Shown in pieces: positions 14,961 through 30,400 of a DNA stretch of 64,000 nt. Both the position numbers and the translations under genes were made by a program. Numbering within the stretch: the stretch's first letter is position 1; every line of letters starts with the position of its first letter. The notes below the pieces were generated by a model, which was not told the DNA's origin, did no database searches, and worked only from the letters and a program-made list of their open reading frames with translations. Origin of the DNA: Erpobdella octoculata (taxonomy: Eukaryota; Annelida; Clitellata; Hirudinida; Erpobdellidae); assembly GCA_963978895.1 (NCBI GenBank), contig OZ022241.1, positions 14,635,856-14,699,855 on the forward strand. Direction: 5' to 3'.

Positions 14961-16500
14961 TCCCACTTTTATTCGCTCTCCCGTTCCAAAAAATGTTTTA
15001 ACGAAGTAAATCAAACACAACTCTAACAAATTCGAATTTTCTTGTTGAGATTCAAACTCACATGATTTTGTTTCATCTGAATCACCTCATTGAGTTTTTT
15101 TGTGTGTGGTAAATTTGAAGATGAAGTTTTCGATTAGTTGAATTTTTAGTTGCAACAAGCATGTCCCATTTTGAGCCATTGAACCATGAAACGTCTACTT
15201 TTGTTCTTTTTTTGTTTAAAATAAGTCCAAACATTGGTGCAACACTTGCAACCAGACAACTGTTTAACTGAACGAACCATTACTATCGGTTACATTGTAA
15301 CCGTTACAACAACAACGTACTCATATTTGTCAAATATGGACAGTAAAAGGACGTTCCTAATCATTTCAGACTGATTTTAAGAAGTCAAAAAATAAATTTG
15401 ATTCTGTTTATGTTTGTAATATGTATGTACATCTGTGATACTTATTCATATATATTAAAATTAAAAAAAGTGTCTAACAGCGAAAAATAACTAAATATTT
15501 ACGATTATTTATTCAAGTTTTAGTGAGCAAATTAAAGTTAGGGCCCTGGAGGCCCACCAAAATAAGTCGCCCCATTTCCGTTCAAGGTTTGATCCGACAG
15601 ACAGCTTGTCACTAAACTCTTATCCTTGGTTTTTCAAATTGGTCTTTCAACAAAACGAGATAGATCAACTGGTCAGCTTAAGCGTCATCAGTTAAAAAAG
15701 AAATATTTTATTCAAAATGTAAACCATTATTCAATTCTGAGTCGAGTTTATAATTGCTAGCACACATTTTACGTGCTACTTACTACAGCCAGGGGTCAAA
15801 TTGCAGCCCTGGCAAAAAGCTGAAAAAGGAAATGTAGAGCTCAAGCTGATTGCATTGGCTGGTTGAAAGTTTTTGCCTTTCAACGCGCCGTTTGTTCTCA
15901 GGCTCATTGCTCTTAATATTTCTTCCTTTTTATGAAAGGAGTAGTTCAACTACCGGCTCTCCTTCCCTCGCTTTCTTCTCCTCTCTTCTCAACATTTCGT
16001 CTCAGTAGCTGCAGCTAGCTCGCAAGTAACCAACTCGCGTAAGTGTGCACTTGTTCAACCAACTTTATTCTGATGAAGAATTACGAGAAGAAATAGTTCT
16101 TGCTTCAGCTTCAGTTAAGCTTCAGCGTCTTTGTAACAACGATTTACTATTCAAGCAGAATAAAACTTTATTAACTTTGTATATAATGTTTTGTTTATCA
16201 ATTATTGACAATTATAAACGCTTTTTAAATATTCCACATAAACATTGCGACCAGATATTATAGACCTTTGTTTAACTTTAAAATTACGTTTGAATTGGTA
16301 AATGATAAATACACGAATATTATATGTGTGCAAGTTTATTTAACTTTTTCTAGTTTATTTGGCAAGAAGATGAGTTTTATAAAGTTTTTAACTATAATAA
16401 AACACAATTGTTGATTAGACCAAAAGTTTAAAAAATACTTAAAATATTGTAAATTAAAATAAAACTTATTAAAAAACTCTTAAGTACATATAAATACACA
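14961..16500. other. Unassigned DNA upstream of actin
   Basis: No gene is supported. A short 72-codon ORF at 16045-16263 has no recognisable domain and weak coding character. A pyrimidine-rich tract lies near 15950-16000. Confidence 0.4.
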
Positions 16501-16506
16501 CACATA

Positions 16507-16509
<3 letters not shown>

Positions 16510-16571
<62 letters not shown>
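16510..16571. repeat. (TA)n microsatellite
   Basis: About 60 bp of TA just upstream of the actin promoter. Confidence 0.95.
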
Positions 16572-16574
<3 letters not shown>

Positions 16575-16640
16575 TTGGCGTATAATTCTGTATTCTGTAT
16601 TATTTTGCTTTTCTTTCAGCTGTCGGTTTGGTAAAAATTA

Positions 16641-16650
16641 CCATATATGG
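16641..16650 (+). promoter_or_regulatory. CArG box (SRF site) upstream of actin
   Basis: The decamer CCATATATGG is a perfect CC(A/T)6GG serum response element core. It lies about 200 bp upstream of a TATA box in front of an actin gene. Such sites are a known feature of animal actin promoters; binding here is inferred. Confidence 0.7.
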
Positions 16651-16845
16651 TCAGTACGAGTGGGCTAGCGCGTTTATAATCTTTCTGGAAACATACAACA
16701 CTCGGCGCAGCAATAACTTGTGCGTAAAACATTGCACACATAGACGAGCCGTGAAGTTCCTTGCACAGATTGCTGCAGCAGTTTCACGCCACACACTTCA
16801 AATGTAGCAGAAAGCTACTGAATATTTTGCATCATCCCAACAGCA

Positions 16846-16853
16846 TATAAAAG
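16846..16853 (+). promoter_or_regulatory. TATA box of actin
   Basis: TATAAAAG within CAGCATATAAAAGGGC, about 260 bp before the actin ATG. This predicts transcription start near 16875. A pyrimidine tract and TTTCAG at about 17060-17064 suggest an intron in the 5' UTR. Confidence 0.6.
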
Positions 16854-17105
16854 GGCTTCTTTCTTTAAAGACCATTGTTCTCCGAACGTTTTCGAGTTGG
16901 TTAGCGTTTACTCTTCTATAGCTTAAAGAAACGTGTCTAGTTTGTAGACTTTTAAAACTAAAACTTTTGAAAAAAATATTTGGTTTTTCAAATCAATCGA
17001 TATTTCTTTTAAGTGAAATAAAATAGGTTATTTATTTTAAGCTGAAACTGTTTAATCATTTCAGATTTCCCGCTCTTCCAACACCCAACCACATAAACTG
17101 CAAAC

Positions 17106-18924
<1,819 letters not shown>

Positions 18925-19079
18925 GCTAAAACGTGTCCTCTGCTGCTTCAGGCTTTCAGTTTCGCAAAATATGTTTACGTCAATATTTATTGTCAGGGTA
19001 AACAAAATTAAAATAAGATTCTCTTATAGTCAAAATTGATACATTTTATTTGGACTAAATAATTTCGGAGAACTCATCA

Positions 19080-19085
19080 AATAAA
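19080..19085 (+). terminator. Polyadenylation signal of actin
   Basis: AATAAA about 155 bp after the actin stop codon. Confidence 0.6.
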
Positions 19086-19497
19086 AATATTTTTGGAAAT
19101 AAATGATTATTGTTGTTATGAATTAAAAAGACAAACAATGAACATGAAATTAAATGCCAAATAACTGAAAACGCAATAACTATTAACACCACACTAACAG
19201 TTAGTCAAGTTAGTGTAGTTGTAGTTGTTGGTGACTAACAACTCTTATTAGTTTAGTTGTGTTACTACAAAGAGGGAAAATAAAATTGTCATACTCAAAA
19301 GTAGCCTGGTGAAAAATAAAATAGAATTTGAACTGAAAAATATGAGAAATTAAAAAGTTGCAGTTTCAATTAGAAGTAACAAGTAGCCTGATAAAAAATA
19401 GAATTTGACAAAAACGTTCTCAAATTTAAATTTCAACCTAATAAAAGTAGCCTGAGGAACATATGCTATAGAAGAATCTGATAGAAGCAAACAAAAG
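19086..19497. other. Intergenic DNA between convergent genes
   Basis: AT-rich spacer between the actin and isocitrate dehydrogenase 3' ends. It holds a small imperfect palindrome (TTAGT/ACTAA rich, about 19195-19255) and repeated AGTAGCCTGA-like words at 19302, 19383 and 19446. No gene is seen. Confidence 0.5.
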
Positions 19498-21646
<2,149 letters not shown>

Positions 21647-21659
21647 GCTTGGCTTACCA

Positions 21660-22735
21660 CACTTGAATGAACCGCACCACTGACTGACTACACAGCTGAG
21701 TTGTCACCAGTTATTTTATCGGACGGGGTCAAAGTTGATTCTTTTTCAACGTTTTATTATTTGATTGAAACAACGGTTGTATTTGTTTTGTTTTAAATTG
21801 CTTGCTAAACCACTATCTTTTTACCAAAAAAAAACTTTTTTTAAAAACTTTTTTAATTTTTTTCTTACATGTCTATGTTGTTGATTTTGCGCGACATTGA
21901 ATGTCGGTGTTTCTATTGGAATGAAATTAATAATAGTCTGAGTCTGATGTGCCGATGCTGTGAATACTTAAATAGATCACGATTGTAAAAGCATATCACA
22001 GCAGTATAAAAGTAAAAGATTACGAAAGTAAAAAGTTTATTTTTGTGAGCATGCATTTTTGAAAGTCGTTTTCATCTTAATTTTTCTTTACATGACTTGT
22101 TTACTTTATTTATACTCAAATTTACTGTTTAGTAGTTTAGTTGGGTCAAATAGTTTCACTGCCCTGAGGCCTGAATAACTAAATTGTTTTATCATTATAT
22201 TATTCTAAAGTTGATTTCAAATTTACCTAATTTTTAAATTTTGGTGCAGTATCAACGTATGTCTGTTAGCAATTTCGCATAACCATAACCCAGTGGTCAG
22301 CAGAGTCAGTTGCAGTGACTAAACGGAGTGCTTTTTTTGCTAAAGTCTGAATATTTCTGAAAAAACTTCGGCCAAAGCCAAATATTTGCGCCGGCAAAAA
22401 ATTAACAAACATGTAAAAACAGTACAGTAAATGAAACACTGAAAAATCAAATGAACCAATTATTACTATGAATGTGTAACTGACTAAAAAATAAATAAAC
22501 TCGGATAGATTTAAAAATTAAATATATTGATAGAATAAATAGTATCTAACTAATAATTAGATACTATTTACTCTATCAATCTAATTAGATTCTAATTAGT
22601 AGTCAAAATTGACTATTTCAAGGTTCTTAGCTAGGAACAACAGCGTTCCAATTTTGGCCAGTGTACAGTTACATCGATGGTCATTGTATTTAAAGCCAGT
22701 AGAAATGAATGTTCTCTCACTATTCCTGCTGGATA
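21660..22735. other. Intergenic DNA, IDH upstream region
   Basis: No gene is recognised. An imperfect inverted repeat of AT-rich sequence lies around 22535-22600 (TAGTATCTAACTAATAATTAG and its partner). Confidence 0.4.
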
Positions 22736-22915
22736 TGAGTGGCACCGTAGCACAGTGGTGAAAGTAGTTATGCTGTCATCCTGCTGTCGTGATTCAAATC
22801 TCAGTCACGACGAGGCGTAACACTGTGTAATCCCATATGCATGAGCCGTTCCCGGCGCTGCTGAAGTGTATTACACGAAGTGGTGCCCTAATAGCATGAC
22901 CTTTACCTTTATCAA
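22736..22915 (+). repeat. tRNA-derived SINE
   Basis: The head reads GAGTGGCACCGTAGCACAGTGG with a later B-box-like GTGATTCAAATCTC. The body includes an internal complementarity: GTAATCCC...and TGTATTACACGAAG. The ends are approximate. Confidence 0.5.
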
Positions 22916-24462
22916 TAGAATATTTTGGCAGTCAAGTCAAGCTGTTGATTTGATAAGTATACTGCTGGTTTTCAAATATTTGATTGGATCTTTTGGAAGT
23001 GAGTGCTGTGGAATACATGCTTCTTGTATATACCGTTTATAACAATAAACAAAAGGGGTTTGCTTGTCTGTGCTTCTGTCATCATTTTCATCTGTTATTT
23101 CTTTGTTCAATTACCAGGCACACTTCAGCCAATCTTGTTTACTGATTTATTAAAACTTCACCCACACAATATTTTATGGTTCGTATGCATGACCATCCTT
23201 GATGTTGTACCGGACCTATTACCGGGGAACTCCTGATTTATGTGAGTACTCAGGACAGGAGATTAAATTTTAAATTAAACAGACGAATTAATTGTAAATT
23301 CAACCAATTAAGATTTTTTTGAAAGGTTATATGGGAGTCGATTGTTTCATTATTTGGCTTTGGCCATGGTTTGAAGCCAAATTCTGAATAGTTCCGAATG
23401 TCTAAATTTTGGGCCTAAGCGAAGGTTGTTTAGTCCTTAGTCAGTCAGCTGTTGATAAAATGGGTGCATACATGCATGTAATCAAAGTAAATTTCAATGC
23501 TTGCCATTTATTAGCCGATTGCATTACATTGAATATTTTGATGGACGTATTTCTAAAATGGTAGCATTGCAAAATATTTAAGCTGTCATATGAATCCATG
23601 GCATGAAATATAGTAATTTTAATTTGCCTGAAAAAGCATTATACTTTTTTTTATATTGCTGAACAGGTAGAGCAAGCAAATCGACTAATTACTTTTTTTA
23701 ATCATTTACAGTGATTGAGATCCTGACTTGATTGAACTTTCTATATTAATAGTAAAGAAAAAACACAAATTGTATTTAATATCTGACAGTTCGATAAGAA
23801 CCTAAAAAAATCCGTCATTTTTACGGGTTATCTCCAACGTTGTGGTCAGTAAAGTCAGCTGTTGCTAAAATTAGTGCATGCAATTATGTGACAAAGTTAT
23901 TGTGCAATTGTACACTGTCAGTCCCAAAGATAAAAAAAGGTGGCACTGCAATCGCAAAATGATATATAATGAAAAAAACTGTTATTTTTGACAGGCTATC
24001 TAAAGTATCCTTATAATTTTTATTAGTGTAAAAGCTCATACAAGTGGTTTAAAATTTAGTTATGTTACCTATATTAGGATAAAATTTAAGATGCTGATAA
24101 TTTTATTAAATAGAGTTTTTTTTTAATTTTAAAACTTAATACTTTTCTGCTTTGTTTTTGCTCTAACTACATTTATCTAGCATCTTTGTTCTAAATCTAA
24201 TAAATTGAAAACCTTTTGCTAAGGATTTATTTTTGTCTATATAAATGGTTTTTTTTATTATAATTAAATGAGCAGCATTGTTATGCAAGGTTAAAGGTGC
24301 ATTAAGTATTTTATTGTTTTATTTTAGAGATTAAAGTAGAGTGCTTTTTGAGTATTGTAAAAAGTACTTTGAAAATTGCATTTATTAGTTCAGTTTTGCT
24401 GATTCTTGATTAAAATTAAAGTAATTTGTAATTTTACTCCCAGTTTTTTAAAGAAGCTAAGA
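22916..24462. other. Intergenic DNA
   Basis: AT-rich with no convincing gene. The 77-codon ORF at 23003-23236 has no known domain and no support. Confidence 0.4.
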
Positions 24463-27400
24463 ATGTCCAAATCTTCTGAACCAGTGATCTTATTAGTTTC
24501 CAATGTAAAGAACAAAAAATGTGACGGCTGTTTATATCTTTTTTCGGAGCATTTGAAATGGATGCCTTCGGGAAAAGACACTTTCACAATTTCCTATCAT
24601 TATTCGGATATCAAAGGTTCTTTGAAATTCATTCAGCTGTAAGAATTGTTCACTAAAATGGATTCACATTCAATTGACTTTTTTCAGTACAAAAAATATC
24701 TCCTGAAACCAAAGAGAAAGTTCAATTACAAGTGGTACTTCAATCAAGTGGTGCTAATACTTTCCATTTTAATAATCCCGGTGGAAAAGATGCTCAGCTC
24801 AAAGACAGAGAATCAGTTAAGGAAGTTTTGCAACAGATGTTGACCAAATTTAAAAGAAAAGTCAACAGCGATATTGAAGAAAAAAATCGGTAAAATTGGG
24901 TTACATTAAAATTTATTTTAACATTAAAATATTTTTTTTATTTTAATATGCTTTTTATTTTATTATTTTAGCATGTTTCTCGAGAATCCAACTTTATTTT
25001 GTCTTTATAAAAGTCTTGTTGTTGGTGGGGTCATGACTACAGAGGAATTTTGGGCAAACCAAGCATGTTTCATTTATTTATTCAATTAACATTTGCTTAA
25101 CCCATTAATGGTTACGGTTGTGAAAATGCACCGTCAACTTTAGTATTTCAGTATGGTTGTGACCATTAATTGGTTAATATTGAAAAGTGTATAAGTTTTT
25201 TATTTTATTTCAGAAATCAAAGGAAAAAGATTTCAGTAAACAAGAAATTGGTGTTTCTGCTGGTTTTTTGGTAGCTATTCATTTATTACAAATTTTAATT
25301 AATAGATAATTTGATTATTATATATTTCCACTTACTAAGACATTACAAGACATGTTGGTTAGTTAATACAAGTTTGAACTCAAATAGGCCGACATTGAAG
25401 GACGATCTGACAGCAGCAATGGCATAAGATATAATTTAACTGTTGATATTATCGACAACATCTTCAAGACATATCCGGCAGGTAATTCTGTTTATGTTTT
25501 ATTACGATGCATGTGCTTGCTGCTCTTATAATATACAGTTTTTAGATGTTTTGATTTGTGTAATTTTTTAGTTGAACGTAAACATGCTGAATACGTCCCT
25601 GACCGTCTCACGGAGCAGGAGTTTTGGTATGAATTCTTCCAATCGCACTATTTTCACAGAGATCGGACCAATGTCACCGACAAAGAATTGTTTGCCGACT
25701 GCATTCAAAAAGATGAACAAGGTTTCTTAGAAATGTTATTTTTTTAGAATCTTATATCACAATGTTATATCACAATTTATTTAAAAGCTTGTAAAGATTT
25801 GTATTTTGTTGAGCAAGTTTCTTGGCAGATATTTTCTATTTATTTGAGTCGAAAACTTTTTTTGGTTATTATATATTTATATTTCAGTTGTGTAATTTAA
25901 ATTTTTTTATCAGCTGTGAGAAAAGAAATTGAAATAATGGCCAAAGACAAATCATTTGATATTCACCCGATATCGGAAGCTGCATCTGGGGAAGTATGGC
26001 AGAGTTTCATACTTATTTGCTTGTTTACTAAAATAGGAAATTAAAATTGTTTTTTCTTATTTCCCAGAACTGCGCCACGGGTAGTCAAAATACAAAACTC
26101 GACATTTCACAGAATTCCAATTCTTTTCTTTGTCGACGATTTAATCAGCACTCAACTTTGGTTCTCAAGACGGATCAATCTCTGTCGATCAAGCCGAAGA
26201 GCCAACCAGTTGATGCGGCTGGTGCACACAATTCTGATACCACAAATGAAACTTCTGTAAGAGAAATTTGTTCATTGTAAACAGCTCTTTTGCAATTACA
26301 TTTCAATTATATTTTTTATATTTCTAGATTGTTAATAATAAGAAAAGAGCCATGAATTATTCTAATGAACCCGAAGAAAGTACCTCTGGACCGGTTCTCA
26401 AGCTGTCCAAGATTGAAGCCTACAAGCAAGGACCCACTCCTGAGACTGTAATGACCTACAATACAAGAGATGAACTCTTTGAAGCAGCACGTGCATTCAC
26501 GCACGAAGTCATGGCATGGAAACCAACGCCCCCCAACCAGGTTTGCTTGTGTAGCAATGAATTCTACTTTTAATATAAAGCTTACTATATAGATAATAAT
26601 TTTTTATTTGCAGTTACTTACAGAACAAGCTGCACTGGATGTTTTATGGAAATTATCACCTACAGGTTCGCTTATGCAAGATGCAACCTCACAACAGTTC
26701 AATGGTTAGTTCTCAAGATTTGTTTATTTGATGAATTCTATTTATTTATTTATTGTGAAGAGTGTAGCTTAAAATTTTTAATCATCTGAAATAGCTTTTC
26801 TATAAATTAACTAATTTTTTAACTATCATTGACTAAAGCAGTTTGAGTTTTCATGTATGTATATTCTGTTGTTTTTTTTTACTTGAAGAGATAAATTATA
26901 CTTTTAGCTTGAATATGTTTTTTTAATTTTCTTAGAACAATAAGATTTTATTAAAGCTATCTAGAAATGGAAACGCTTATGAGATCCGGATAAATTCATC
27001 AGACTTTTTGAGCTGTGTCTTGATAGGCACTACCCCATTTAAAATTAAAATAATCCTTATTTAACTTTCACATGAAATCATAACATATTTATAAATGCAG
27101 TATTTTGAACTGACTATTTCTATCATTAATGTTAGCCACAAAAACAGCCAATTAGAATTTAGTTAACTAGCTTTAAAAGTTTTCAAAAATTATAATTTTT
27201 TTTCTAAAATCTTTTCTTTGTAGCAAATATTAATCGTGCCAAGTTTCATGCAAATTCCTTCTTTGGTTCTGGAGCTATTAAATAACAAAAACCACCCATT
27301 TACGTTTTATATATTTGAGGCGCTGGTGGCAGAGCGGTAGAGCGCTCGCCTGTTGATCGTTAGGTCGGCAGTTCAAGCCTCACCTGCGTCACCAGCGTAA

Positions 27401-30400
27401 CTCCCTTAGGCAAGGAGTTCACTCGCATTGCTTTCTCATGTCTATGAAAATAGCGTGTTCTTCGAAGTTTCCGATCCAAAGGAACCTTCGTAAGCGCCTC
27501 TGACTTATCTGGCGCTATATAAATTCATCATTATTATTATTATTAGATGTATATGAGTCTGTTATATTAATTTATTTATAAACCTCATCTAGCTGGAGTA
27601 GTTTATTGCTACATTTAAAAACTACCATTTTGGAAATATAGATTATTTTGATAACTATAGAAAAGTAAATTTGCATTTTTCATGTTTCTATTTGTTCTTT
27701 ACTTTGATTTAAGATAGCTGACATTTGTTGTAGTCAATTAAAATGTCTGTACAACCATTTTTAAAATTTATTTTTTTTCTCAAGATAACTTGCCAAAAGA
27801 AATTCAACAAGAATTAAAAAGTTTATACATTGCACTGAGTGAGTTACTTCGGCATTTTTGGTCGTGTTTTCCTGTTAGCACAAAAGAGCTTGAAGACAAA
27901 GTTAGTAGTCTTGTTACAAATTTAATTTGTTGCAAGATTTTTGTAAGATTTTATCTAAAAGTGTTGTGTTTCTGATATTAGAAATTTAATTTATTATAAG
28001 ATTTTTTAACACTTTATTTATCTAAGCTCGGTGGGTGTACAAATATGTGTAAGAACTAAGTTTTAGTTTTATGACTGAGCTTCAATTTTTTAAATCTTTC
28101 CCAAGTGTATATTTTTGTTTGAAATAGTATAAGATTATACATTTATTGAATAGGTTTTGTGATATAATATTTTTCAGTGTGCCCCAGAGGTATAATAGAA
28201 AAATTGTTGCATTTTGAAGTAACTTAAATAAAATTAAGATAAAAATTTGGAAACAATCAAGTTTTAACATTAGGGTCCACCAATTTTATTATTAGATGTT
28301 TTCAGGATTGTAGACAGAGCATTTTCAATTATATAATTACTAGCAGTGCCCGTAGCGGCTTCGCTCGCATGAAGTTAGAGAGTTTGAACCGTGCATCCAT
28401 AGTAGAGATCATTTTTTTAGGTCTCGGCTCGGCCCATCGACAAATTAGCCCAGCCCGTTTTAAAAACCCAAACTCCTGGCCCGGCACAGCCCGTCTGAAT
28501 TAGGCCCGGCCCATTTTTACAGGCCTAGAAGTTCTATATACTTGATGAAAAACTTCAGCCCGTCCCACCTTGACCTCAGGTTTGGCCCGGCCAAACTGAA
28601 GACCCTAAAATCACTAAAATATCTATATACTTAGTGAAAAGCCTCGGCCCGTCCCACTTTGATTTAAGGTTTGGCCTGGCCCGTGTGAAGACTCTAAAAT
28701 AACGGCTTGGCCCGGCCGATGATAAACTGGACTTAGCTACTTTTAACCGGCACAAAACTTCAAAATACTAATTTTTACATTTGTAGCACTTACAGTTTGT
28801 GAGTAGCAGTTATTTTGAAATCAAATAACCCTTATTTCCACCCCACATTTGAGGTCCTGGAAACCAAATTTTCAAAAAATGCTAAAACACGTATTTCATT
28901 ATTTTTGGAGTAGAAACTAAATACTAATTTTTACTTCTGTAGCATTAACAGTTTTTGAGCAGCAGCTACTTTAAAAACCAAATAACCCAAAAAATGATGA
29001 AACACGTATATCTTTTTTTTTGAGTAGATACTAAGTATTAAATATTACATCTGTGGCAATTACAGTTGTTGAGTAGCAGTTACTTTAAAAAGCAAATAAC
29101 TCTATTTTCCACCCCACATTTGAAGTCCTGGAAACCAAATTTTCAATAAATTGTGAAACCCGTATATCATTATTTTTAGAGTAGAAACTAAATACTAATT
29201 TTTACTTTTGTAACATTAACAGTTTTTGAGTAGAAGCTACTTAAAAAACCAAATAACCCAATTTTCCAACCCACATTTGAGGTCCGGGAAACCAAATTTG
29301 TAAAAAATGGTGAAACACTTATATCTTTATTTTTAGAAAAGAAACTAAATAATAATTTTTACATCTGTGGTATTTACTGTTTTTGAGTAGCAGTTACTAT
29401 AAAAGACAATTAGCCCTATTTTCCACCCCACATTTGAAGTCCTGGAAACCAAATTTTCAAAAAATGCTAAAACACGTATTTCATTATTTTTGGAGTAGAA
29501 ACTAAATACTAATTTTTACTCCTGTAGCATTAACAGTTTTTGAGTAGAAGCTACTTTAAAAACCAAATAACCCAATTTTCCAACACACATTTGAGATCCG
29601 GGAAACCGAATTTTCAAAAAATGGTGAAACACGTCTTTTTATTTTTCAAAAAGAATCTATATACCAAATTTCAAAATCTCCTCATTTTTGGTTTTCGAGA
29701 TATACATTGTTTTAGAAAAAAGTTTGTTTTCCAGTTTTTTCCCCTCAGGAGCAAAATTTTCAAAAATCCTTTCTTAGCGTATGTTTACGCTATAAAAGTA
29801 ATATAAGTTCCAAATTTCACGTTCCTAGGATGAGGCGTTTGAGCTCGGCGTTGATTATCAGTCAGTCAGTCAGTCAGTCAGGACATGTTCTTTTATATAT
29901 ATAGATAATGTTGTAATATTGACAATTGTCTTTGGGTTCTTTTAGAATGGCTTTATAATTTATTGAAAGTAATAATAAATGAGGACTTAGTGTGTACCCT
30001 TTTTATTTTAGGCTTGTCAATATACAAAATATGATATAACCGGTCAAAGAATTTAATAATACTACGTTTCAGAATCCCACATGAAAAACTGACTATAAAA
30101 TAACAGCAAGAGAGTATCTACTCAAATCCTTAAACTTTAGAAAAAAGAAACTAAGAAAAACATTGTAAATAGATTTTCAAAATATGTAAAGTTTGAAAAT
30201 TCAGTTCATTAGATGAAGTAGAATATAAATATAAAACTATTTCACTGGCAGATCAGCATCACTTATAATTTATTATTATTCTAAATATTATTATTATTAG
30301 CCGTTATTTCAGATTCGTAATTAATTTAACAAATCATGCCTGATGGATACAATCAGTAGTGTAATTATGAGAGCAAAATGAGTCGTGTGCATCACGACAT

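Noticed and set aside
16045..16263. 72-codon ORF upstream of actin
   Set aside because: No domain, no splice or promoter support, AT-rich codon use like its surroundings.
27317..27395. Functional tRNA gene in p62 intron 10
   Set aside because: It is the head of a SINE: a conserved non-tRNA body and an (ATT)n tail follow.
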